Positions 58,154 through 64,000 of a stretch of 64,000 nucleotides of DNA are shown here, piece by piece (position 1 is the stretch's first letter; every line of letters starts with the position of its first letter). Source of the DNA: Sphingobium sp. AS12 (lineage in GTDB: Bacteria; Pseudomonadota; Alphaproteobacteria; Sphingomonadales; Sphingomonadaceae). Below the pieces are notes generated by a model. It saw only the letters and a list, made by a program, of their open reading frames with translations. It had not been told where the DNA came from and made no database searches. A program made the translations under genes and the position numbers. Location of the stretch: assembly GCF_019097845.1 (NCBI RefSeq), contig NZ_JAHRGM010000046.1:62001-126000 (forward strand). The letters are read 5' to 3'.

Positions 58154-59221
58154 ATGGCACGAACGAAACCACAGAGCTTTAGCAGCTTTACCGACTTCAA
58201 AGAAGTCTATGACTCGCTCACCAGCGCCGAGAACTTCGCGCCGAGCTTCACGGAAACCATCATCGAGTCCCGCCTTTCCATCGCGTCGGAACCGACCGAA
58301 GCGGAAATGCCCGACCCGGAACTGGCGCAAGGATGCGTCGAGGATATTATCGCCGCCATCTTCCGCCTCACCTATGATACGCGGCTGGAGGAATACGCCC
58401 AATCGCTCGCATGGGGTTTCGTCAATTCCTTCCATGTCGTCGCGGGGCGCATCGACCGCGCCGAAGATCGCGCCGCACAGGAGCTTGGCGAGCTTGCCCG
58501 CGCCTTCGATCCGAGCGAAGTCTATCAATCGCAGGTCGAGGAAAAGCAGCAGCTTTGCCAGTCGCTCGCAGAAGCGCGCGCGGCCATCCAAACGATGGGC
58601 AGTCATGCGGGCGAAGTCTATCGCGTCGAAACCGGACGACCCTTCAATACCACGCGCGGCAGCCGCACCAACGGCCCCCTTTCCGCATCGCAGATCGAGG
58701 CTATCGACTGGCTCAAAGCCCGCGAAGCCGAGCAGCATTTCGCCCACAACCCCAAGGGGGTTCACATCCTCGTTTCGGGCGGACCTTGGGAAGATGAGGA
58801 TATGCTCTATCAGCGGCTTGACGACATCAAGGCGCGCTATCCCAACATGGTTCTAAAGACCGGCGCGAAGATTTCCGGCTTCGAGCAGATCGCCAGCAAA
58901 TGGGCGGCGGAGAGGGGCGTTGACGTTGTCCTTTGGCGGCTCAACAAGAGCATGGGGCGGCGCGCAGGCTACTACCGCAACGAGCGTTGGGAACGTCTCG
59001 ACCTTGCCGAAGCCCTCATTGGCGAGAACTCGCATATTCAGGTGGACCTGTCCCAGAAACTCCGCAGGAAGGGCGTGCCCCTCCACATCATGCGCCAGCG
59101 TGAGCAGAACGGCGGACGCGGCCCCCTCAAAGTGTCCGAACTTCGCGAAGAAGGGCGGCACTTCACCGACCGCGACCGCGAACCCCTTATCGTCCCCGAC
59201 GAACCCCGCCGTTGGGCCTGA
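58154..59221 (+). CDS. DUF2493 (SLOG-fold) protein
   Basis: A 355-residue protein. The N-terminal ~190 residues are helical, and the C-terminal part GVHILVSGGPWEDEDMLYQRLDDIKARYPNMVLKTGAKISGFEQIASKWAAERGVDVVLW is a Rossmann-like DUF2493/YspA domain of the SLOG class. This class is thought to bind nucleotides or their derivatives. ATG 58154 sits in the same TCGGAGTA-GAACC leader as the DUF736 gene. The protein usually accompanies DUF736 on plasmids. Confidence 0.85.
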   Translation: MARTKPQSFSSFTDFKEVYDSLTSAENFAPSFTETIIESRLSIASEPTEAEMPDPELAQGCVEDIIAAIFRLTYDTRLEEYAQSLAWGFVNSFHVVAGRIDRAEDRAAQELGELARAFDPSEVYQSQVEEKQQLCQSLAEARAAIQTMGSHAGEVYRVETGRPFNTTRGSRTNGPLSASQIEAIDWLKAREAEQHFAHNPKGVHILVSGGPWEDEDMLYQRLDDIKARYPNMVLKTGAKISGFEQIASKWAAERGVDVVLWRLNKSMGRRAGYYRNERWERLDLAEALIGENSHIQVDLSQKLRRKGVPLHIMRQREQNGGRGPLKVSELREEGRHFTDRDREPLIVPDEPRRWA

Positions 59222-59236
59222 TAGGCCCGCACCGCA

Positions 59237-59262
59237 GAGCGGCCAGCTAACGCTGGCCGCTC
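59237..59262. promoter_or_regulatory. Hairpin before the gene at 59287
   Basis: Perfect 11-bp stem GAGCGGCCAGC-TAAC-GCTGGCCGCTC between two genes, with AAGGAG after it. It may stabilise mRNA ends or attenuate. Confidence 0.5.
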
Positions 59263-59286
59263 CCTCCGGCCAAGGAGACTACTGAC

Positions 59287-59721
59287 ATGATCGACTTCAA
59301 ACGCCTCGCCAATGAAACCCCCGAAGAACGCGCCGCGCGCGCCGCCGAGCGCGAAGCCGAACGGCAGAAAGCCGAGATCGAGGCCGACGCCGCCCGCCGT
59401 GCCGAATGGTCGAAAAAGACAGTCATCGCGCAGCTCACCGAAGATGTCGAATGGCGCTCGACGCGAAGCGGCGACGACGTGGCAACGCTGCGTTGCTACG
59501 GAGGTGAGGGAGACTATACCGCAAGCTATTGGCTGCCTCCGCACAAGCCGGAGGTCCGCGAGGTGCTGGCGCGTTCCCTTCGCAAGGGCGTGACCGTCGT
59601 TCTCAAAGGATACTGGAAAACGCGCGAATGGGACGACCGCGACGGACAGCGCCGCGCCTCAAAGGAGTTTCAAGCGCAATTTATCGCGAGAGGCAGGGAA
59701 GCCCTCCCGGACTTCCCTTGA
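59287..59721 (+). CDS. Unknown charged protein
   Basis: A 144-residue protein. A charged helix (ETPEERAARAAEREAERQKAEIEADAARRAEW) is followed by a beta-rich domain (VATLRCYGGEGDYTASYWLPP, VVLKGYWKTREWDD). The latter is reminiscent of an OB-fold, which might bind single-stranded nucleic acid. It ends the DUF736-DUF2493 series. No named family. Confidence 0.6.
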   Translation: MIDFKRLANETPEERAARAAEREAERQKAEIEADAARRAEWSKKTVIAQLTEDVEWRSTRSGDDVATLRCYGGEGDYTASYWLPPHKPEVREVLARSLRKGVTVVLKGYWKTREWDDRDGQRRASKEFQAQFIARGREALPDFP

Positions 59722-59727
59722 TCGGCA

Positions 59728-59754
59728 GCGAGCGCCGCCGTTGGCGGCGCTCGC
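59728..59754. repeat. Perfect 12-bp hairpin after the gene at 59287
   Basis: GCGAGCGCCGCC-GTT-GGCGGCGCTCGC, six bp after the stop. It has no T-run; it may protect the 3' end of the transcript. Confidence 0.5.
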
Positions 59755-59804
59755 ATCGCGCTTGCCCGCGCCGTCGCGCCCAGGATCGAGCGTGTTGAAA
59801 TGAA

Positions 59805-59840
59805 GGGGCCGAGCGGCTTGCGCCGCTCGGCCCTTTTTTT
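59805..59840 (+). terminator. Rho-independent terminator
   Basis: GGGGCCGAGCGGC-TTGC-GCCGCTCGGCCC followed by T7. It is the clearest intrinsic terminator in the window, closing the DUF736-DUF2493 transcript just before the leftward gene ends at 59857. Confidence 0.88.
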
Positions 59841-59856
59841 GCGGGGGCCGCAGCGA

Positions 59857-60081
59857 TCAGGCGAGCCGCCGCGCCGCTTCCGCTGCCCCAAGCGCCGCGA
59901 TCCGCTGCGCGATCGGCGCGAACTCCGCGCGCGTCATGTCGGCCAGACCAGCCGCGACGATTACCGCGCCCAGCTCCTCGCCCACGCGCCGCGTAACCTC
60001 CCTTTCCCGCTCCTCCAGCTTCGCGCGTTCACTTGCCAGACGCGCCAGCGCTTGCGAATTGCTCGGTCCCTTTTTGGGCAT
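59857..60081 (-). CDS. Small DUF6437-like/TraC-like helical protein
   Basis: A 74-residue protein from ATG 60081 (AGGAG). It reads PKKGPSNSQALARLASERAKLEERE, then VTRRVGEELGAVIVAAGLADMTRAEF and ALGAAEAARRLA. Short coiled-coil proteins of this sort lie near oriT on alphaproteobacterial plasmids and may be relaxosome parts. It faces away from the transfer genes across the inverted-repeat region. Confidence 0.6.
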   Translation of the reverse strand: MPKKGPSNSQALARLASERAKLEEREREVTRRVGEELGAVIVAAGLADMTRAEFAPIAQRIAALGAAEAARRLA

Positions 60082-60295
60082 GTTCGACTCCTTCTTGCAT
60101 CGACCATTCCCGTTTGCCGACCGGCAGCATAGCGCCCCACCGCATCGGCGCAACGCGGCGCGCCCAGCGCGACCGCTTCGCACCGGGCCAACGGCCCGCA
60201 CAGCGCCCCGCCGGAGGCGGCAACGCTCCCCCACCAGCCCGGAACGGGCACCCATCATGCACCACCCGCCGACTGAGCAGCTTTGGTACACCTTA
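60082..60295. other. Divergent intergenic region, no gene seen
   Basis: This 214-bp stretch upstream of the leftward small gene is GC-rich, with short C/G-rich repeats but no supported reading frame. It borders the repeat cluster at 60296. Confidence 0.4.
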
Positions 60296-60446
60296 TGCAC
60301 CAAGGTGCACGAGTTTTGGCTTGCTTTGCAAGCGCTTAGCGGGAGCGCCCGGTGCATCCCAACGGGATGCACGGTCAGGTCGAGGCAGGATCGGCGGATT
60401 TGCGCCATTTATGCGGGATGCATTGGGATGCGCGTTCCGGGATGCA
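60296..60446. other. Inverted-repeat cluster, candidate oriT
   Basis: Three perfect inverted repeats (TGCACC-AA-GGTGCA at 60296, GCTTGC-TTT-GCAAGC at 60319, GTGCATCCC-AAC-GGGATGCAC at 60352-60372) and repeated GGGATGC(A/G) units at 60364, 60415, 60425 and 60439. The position between a small TraC-like gene and the RHH-coupling protein-relaxase genes is where oriT lies in related plasmids. No nick site was identified. Confidence 0.55.
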
Positions 60447-60501
60447 ATCCGATTGCCGCGGACGGCCGAAAACGCTAGGATGGCACCGTTCCTGAGACCC
60501 C

Positions 60502-60527
60502 ATCAGCCCCAATCGCAAGGGGCTGAT
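60502..60527 (+). promoter_or_regulatory. Hairpin abutting the RHH start codon
   Basis: ATCAGCCCC-AATCGCAA-GGGGCTGAT ends exactly at the ATG. The only ribosome-binding sequence (AAGGGG) is inside the stem, so translation is probably low unless the stem opens. Confidence 0.6.
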
Positions 60528-60821
60528 ATGCGACCGACCTTCGTTCAAACCTCGCTCCGCCTAGAGCCGGAGCTGACCGGGCGCTTCGACCGCATCGCGG
60601 CCGAGGAAGGCATCACGCGCGCCGCTGCAATGCGCTTGGCGCTTCGGACCTATGCGGAAGCCGCCGAGCAGATCGGCTCGAGCCAGCGGCGCCTGGCTCA
60701 CATCGCCGAATATATGCAGATGGCGATCGACGTGATCATCCGGGAGCAGTATCCCGAATATCGCGATCGCCTGGTCGAAGAAACGCCCCGTCGCGTGGAG
60801 CGCTATCATGGCGCGGCGTGA
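60528..60821 (+). CDS. Ribbon-helix-helix protein, probable relaxosome accessory
   Basis: A 97-residue protein. VQTSLRLEPELTGRFDRIAAEEGITRAAAMRLALRTY is the strand-helix-helix DNA-binding fold; the rest is helical (RRLAHIAEYMQMAIDVIIREQ). It overlaps the coupling protein start by 14 bp, so it is co-translated with it. TraY/MobC-like proteins of this kind help the relaxase at oriT and may repress the transfer operon, probably by binding the repeats at 60296-60446. Confidence 0.75.
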   Translation: MRPTFVQTSLRLEPELTGRFDRIAAEEGITRAAAMRLALRTYAEAAEQIGSSQRRLAHIAEYMQMAIDVIIREQYPEYRDRLVEETPRRVERYHGAA

Positions 60822-63129
60822 CACCCGGTCCGACATCCGCAGCGACGGCCGGCCGATACCGCTGACGCACCATTCCGCTCGCGGCAAGGTACAGCGCAAT
60901 TCCGGGAACTTCACCCGCGGATCCCAGCTCCTCACGCATGAAGTCCTGATGTTCCTGGCGGGCGCCAAGCTCCCCTTCATCGTCTGGGCATTCGTTCTCC
61001 TTGTTGCCTATTCGCTGATCCTCGCCATCATGCTCGATGAGCACGAAATCCAGCTCATAGTGATGAAGCTCTACTCGCTTCTCTGGGACTGGATGGACCT
61101 CGGTCCGATGAAGATCGTCAACCTCAGGCTGCCGGACGGCAGCGTCCGCCGCACCGTCATGGCGATGGTCCAAACTGTCCCCCATGTCGAAGCGGCGTGG
61201 GCCAAGGCGTTGAGGGGATTGCTCGGTGCCCTGCTGGTCGCGAGCTTCGCCGCGATCCCCTTGAGCATCTGGTTCGTCGATCTTTCCCGCAGGCGAGGCA
61301 AATCGATCCTTCAGGAACGCCATGAGCGCGGCGCGATGCTCGTCGATCGCGACCTCTTGCATGAGGAAGTGATCGAGCATAATCGCGCCCGGTTCGAGGC
61401 CGAGGCGCGCGATCTCTTCCCGGCACTGGCCCCGCGCCAGGTGCTCGCCCTTCCTTTTACAGCGCGCAAATCGGGGGGCATCCACCACCCCTATAGCCTC
61501 GCCGGCATCCCCTATCCGCATCGCCTTGAGCAGTCCCATACGATGCTCATAGGCACCACCGGATCGGGCAAGACAACCGAGCTCAGAAACCTCGTGCGGC
61601 AAATGCGCGAGCGTCAGGATCGGGCCGTCATCTTCGACCTGACCGGCGCCTATGTCGAGGCGTTCTACGATCCCGAACGAGACACCATTCTCAATGCGAT
61701 GGACGCGCGCTGCCCGGCCTGGTCGATCTTCAACGACTGCTCGAGCTACAGCAACTTCACCTCCGCCGCCGCTGCGCTTATACCCTCCGACGGCGGCTCT
61801 TCCGAACCGTTCTGGGCGCTCGCCGCGCGCACCCTGTTCATCGAGATGTGCATCCGTCTTCAGGAGCGCGGGCAGACCAGCAATCTTGCGCTGTCCGAGA
61901 ACCTGATGACCGCGGATCTCAAGCGCGTGCATCGCTTCCTCGCCAATACCATCGCCGACCCCCTGACCGCGCCCGAAGCCGCGCGCATGGCGGAGTCGAT
62001 CCGTGCGGTCTTCAACACCAATGCGCAGGTGCTCCGGTTCCTGCCTGACCAGGGTCCGCCCTTCTCGATCCGCAGCTGGATCACCGCAGCCGACCCTCGC
62101 CCCGGCGCGATCCTGTTCGTCACGTCCGACTATGACGATCTCGAGATGAACAGGCCGCTCCTGACGCTATGGATGAACCTGGCCATCACCAGCCTCATGA
62201 CGCTTTCGCGCACGCGCTCGCTTCGCACCTGGTTCATGTTCGACGAGGTCGGCGCTCTCCACCGTCTGCCAGCCATCGAGAAGGGCCTTCAGACGGCCCG
62301 CAACTTCGGGGGTGCGATGATCCTTGGGCTCCACAGTTTTCAGAAGCTGGTCGAGGTATATGGCGAGGAGGGCGCCCGCAACCTTGCCTCGCTTGCCCGA
62401 ACCAAACTGATCCTCGCCACCAGTGAGTTCAAAACCGCGGAAGAATGCTCGCAATATATCGGCAACCGCGAGGTCCGTCAGATGGATGAGGCCTATAGCT
62501 ACGGCTACAACAACACCCGTGACGCCTCGACGCTGACGCCGCGCAAGCAGGTAGAGCCGCTCGTCCTTCCCGACGACATCACGAACCTGCCGTCGATGAC
62601 CGGCTATGTGAAGTTTCCGGACGGCTTCCCAGCTGCCAGGATCGAGCTCCAGTGGCGTGATTATCCGGCCGTGGCGGAGGGGTTCATCCTGCGTCCCAAT
62701 ATCGCGCCGGTAAGCTCACGCCGCGGCGAAGAGACATTCGCGAACCAAGGCGAAGCGGGGGGTAGGGACGGCGCGATTCAGATGGATGAGGCAACGGCCG
62801 AACCGGTCAACGTCGCCAGGGAACTGGCTGCGCGGATCCTGCTCACAGACCCGGATGAGGAAGGGAGGTCGGAAGCGGAACGCCGGGGCGCCGATCGGTC
62901 CCAAGGGGCTGAGCAGCATCCGGCTGCGAACCCCGGCGCGGAACGGCCGCGACCGCCCGAGCGCACGGGAGAGCGGGGCGCCGATCCGCTGCGCGATCGC
63001 GGAGACAAGGGCGCGCCCCGGCCAGGCGATCGTGCCGCCCAGGTCGAGGATCAGACGCTCCGCGAGTTGCGCGAGAACTTCTCCACGCCGTCCGCTCCTG
63101 ACCGTGACGACCTCGATCTGGGGTTGTGA
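60808..63129 (+). CDS. traD: Type IV coupling protein (TraD/VirD4-type)
   Basis: A 773-residue inner-membrane ATPase that links the relaxosome to the transfer channel. There are two transmembrane segments (LPFIVWAFVLLVAYSLILAIM, near residue 53, and GALLVASFAAIPLSIWFV, near 140), Walker A LIGTTGSGKTTEL (about 250), TWFMFDEVGALHRLP (Walker B, about 475), and a highly charged C-terminal tail (after 660) with Arg/Glu/Pro repeats. The N-terminus overlaps the RHH gene and the relaxase starts 3 bp downstream. Confidence 0.93.
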   Translation: MARRDTRSDIRSDGRPIPLTHHSARGKVQRNSGNFTRGSQLLTHEVLMFLAGAKLPFIVWAFVLLVAYSLILAIMLDEHEIQLIVMKLYSLLWDWMDLGPMKIVNLRLPDGSVRRTVMAMVQTVPHVEAAWAKALRGLLGALLVASFAAIPLSIWFVDLSRRRGKSILQERHERGAMLVDRDLLHEEVIEHNRARFEAEARDLFPALAPRQVLALPFTARKSGGIHHPYSLAGIPYPHRLEQSHTMLIGTTGSGKTTELRNLVRQMRERQDRAVIFDLTGAYVEAFYDPERDTILNAMDARCPAWSIFNDCSSYSNFTSAAAALIPSDGGSSEPFWALAARTLFIEMCIRLQERGQTSNLALSENLMTADLKRVHRFLANTIADPLTAPEAARMAESIRAVFNTNAQVLRFLPDQGPPFSIRSWITAADPRPGAILFVTSDYDDLEMNRPLLTLWMNLAITSLMTLSRTRSLRTWFMFDEVGALHRLPAIEKGLQTARNFGGAMILGLHSFQKLVEVYGEEGARNLASLARTKLILATSEFKTAEECSQYIGNREVRQMDEAYSYGYNNTRDASTLTPRKQVEPLVLPDDITNLPSMTGYVKFPDGFPAARIELQWRDYPAVAEGFILRPNIAPVSSRRGEETFANQGEAGGRDGAIQMDEATAEPVNVARELAARILLTDPDEEGRSEAERRGADRSQGAEQHPAANPGAERPRPPERTGERGADPLRDRGDKGAPRPGDRAAQVEDQTLRELRENFSTPSAPDRDDLDLGL

Positions 63130-63132
63130 CCC

Positions 63133-64000
63133 GTGCTGTCGATGAGCCCGATCCGGTCGGCCGCAGGGAGCGCCGAATATTTCACGAAGGACGACTATTA
63201 TACGTCCGAGGGTTCGGCCGAGGCCAGCGCGTGGGGCGGGGAGGGGGCCGAGGCGCTCGACCTTTCCGGCGAAGTTGAGAAGGATGTCTTCGAGAAGCTG
63301 CTGAACGGGGAACTGCCCGACGGCGAGAAGGTCGGCCAGGTCGAAAACCGGCAGCCCGGCATGGACCTTACCTTCTCCATGCCGAAATCCCTGTCGGTGA
63401 TGGCCTATGTGGGCGGGGACCGCCGGATCCTCGACGCCAACATGGCCGCCGTTCGCGACACGATGCGCTGGGTCGAGAAGAATCTCGCCGAAGGCCGCAA
63501 GGATGTCGAAGGGCGCAAGGTCCCGATCAGGACCGGCAATCTTATCTATGCCCTCTTCGCCCATGACACGAGCCGCGCGCTCGATCCCCAGGGCCACATC
63601 CACGCCGTGATCATGAACCTCACCCGCATGCCCGACGGCATCTGGCAGGCCCTGCACAATGGCGCCATCTGGAAGCACAACACCGTCATTGGCTCGATCT
63701 ATCGCGCCAATCTGCGCGACCGTATCGAGCAGCTCGGCTACCGGATCGAGACGGTCGGCAAACATGGCATGTTTGAAATCGCCGGCGTCGCCAGGGACGT
63801 GATCGAGGCGTTCAGCCAGCGCCGCGCCACCATCCTTGCCAAGGTGGCCGAACTGGGAATCCGCACGCCCGAAGGCCGCAACGCCGTCACGATCAATACC
63901 CGCGACCCCAAGCTCGAGGTCACCGATCGTGGGGCGCTGCGGGAAGAATGGAAAGATAAGGCCAAGGCCCTCGGGTTCACGGGACAGGCGCTTCTCACCG
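63133..64000 (+). CDS. traA: MobF relaxase (TraA/TrwC-type), N-terminal part
   Basis: GTG 63133 opens a frame that runs to the window end (289 codons). MLSMSPIRSAAGSAEYFTKDDYYTSEG is the typical MobF N-terminus with nucleophile Tyr residues in EYF/DDYYT. The metal-binding three-His motif is seen in FAHDTSRALDPQGHIHAVIMN, and DLTFSMPKSLSVMAYVGG is the usual conserved block. It nicks oriT and leads the strand into the recipient. The C-terminal helicase half lies beyond the window. Confidence 0.94.
   Translation, partial: MLSMSPIRSAAGSAEYFTKDDYYTSEGSAEASAWGGEGAEALDLSGEVEKDVFEKLLNGELPDGEKVGQVENRQPGMDLTFSMPKSLSVMAYVGGDRRILDANMAAVRDTMRWVEKNLAEGRKDVEGRKVPIRTGNLIYALFAHDTSRALDPQGHIHAVIMNLTRMPDGIWQALHNGAIWKHNTVIGSIYRANLRDRIEQLGYRIETVGKHGMFEIAGVARDVIEAFSQRRATILAKVAELGIRTPEGRNAVTINTRDPKLEVTDRGALREEWKDKAKALGFTGQALLT

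Noticed and set aside
1-64000. tRNA, rRNA or tmRNA genes
   Set aside because: No cloverleaf with conserved T-loop sequence and no rRNA-like conserved stretches were seen.

Overview
The window looks like part of a large conjugative plasmid, or an integrated plasmid-like element, of an alphaproteobacterium in the Sphingomonadales (Sphingobium/Novosphingobium/Sphingomonas type). The evidence is GC-rich codon use, a RepA_C-type initiator next to a ParA/ParB pair, a TraD-like coupling protein followed by a MobF (TraA/TrwC-type) relaxase, DUF736 and DUF2493 genes, and a sphingomonad-style TonB-dependent receptor. I saw no rRNA, tRNA or CRISPR array.

Layout. 0-3.7 kb: cargo, made of a DUF6528-like periplasmic protein (cut by the window edge), a divergent TonB-dependent receptor and the N-terminal stump of a class A acid phosphatase. 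3.7-6.4 kb: a leftward run with a VapBC toxin-antitoxin pair, a tyrosine recombinase, two small unknown genes and a ribbon-helix-helix protein. 6.6-12 kb: the replication/partition core (RHE_PE00001-type protein, ParA, ParB, RepA) with three AAGTTTC-N6-GAAACTT palindromes (candidate parS) and five directly repeated 15-bp iterons spaced about 22 bp apart (candidate oriV). 12.9-32 kb: a long, almost purely rightward series of small accessory genes. It includes a DUF1173-like protein, a DpdA-like (TGT-fold) putative DNA base transglycosylase, DUF2958, a Phd/PemK-type toxin-antitoxin pair, an ArdC-like antirestriction protein, DUF3768, two paralogous zinc-ribbon proteins, an N6-methylase-like protein without a visible catalytic motif, and an IS110-family insertion at 27 kb. 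32.4-38.1 kb: a complete PRTRC cassette (ParB-family, E, C, F, B, A, ThiF). 39.5-47 kb: a Mom-like DNA-modification acyltransferase, an unknown 412-residue protein, and a 1715-residue methylase-helicase resembling phage P1 DarB-type proteins. 47-57 kb: more accessory genes, with two paralogous GHKL-fold ATPases, DUF4262, DUF5983 and DUF1419-like proteins, a frameshifted gene copy and a gene split by one stop codon. 57-64 kb: a 167-bp nested palindrome, DUF736, DUF2493, a candidate oriT, a small RHH protein, the coupling protein and the relaxase, which runs off the window.

How it fits together. The replication, partition and transfer genes form the backbone. Between them lies a large block of genes that appears to help incoming or resident DNA cope with host restriction (ArdC, DarB-like methylase-helicase, Mom-like and DpdA-like modification enzymes), plus many genes of unknown role. 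Two features stand out. First, the PRTRC cassette has the four parts of a ubiquitin-like conjugation system: a 68-residue ubiquitin-like protein ending in Gly, an E1-like ThiF, an E2-like protein with a candidate active-site Cys, and a JAMM peptidase with an intact HxH-x7-S-x2-D motif, alongside a ParB-family protein. Its function is not established. Second, at least 17 intergenic spacers carry the same architecture, usually a GC-rich hairpin and always a GGGGAGGGGGAGG-like purine tract. In four copies this is followed by a second, compensated hairpin with a purine-rich loop just before ATGCTCACC. It looks like a dispersed cis-acting RNA or DNA element shared by the accessory genes.
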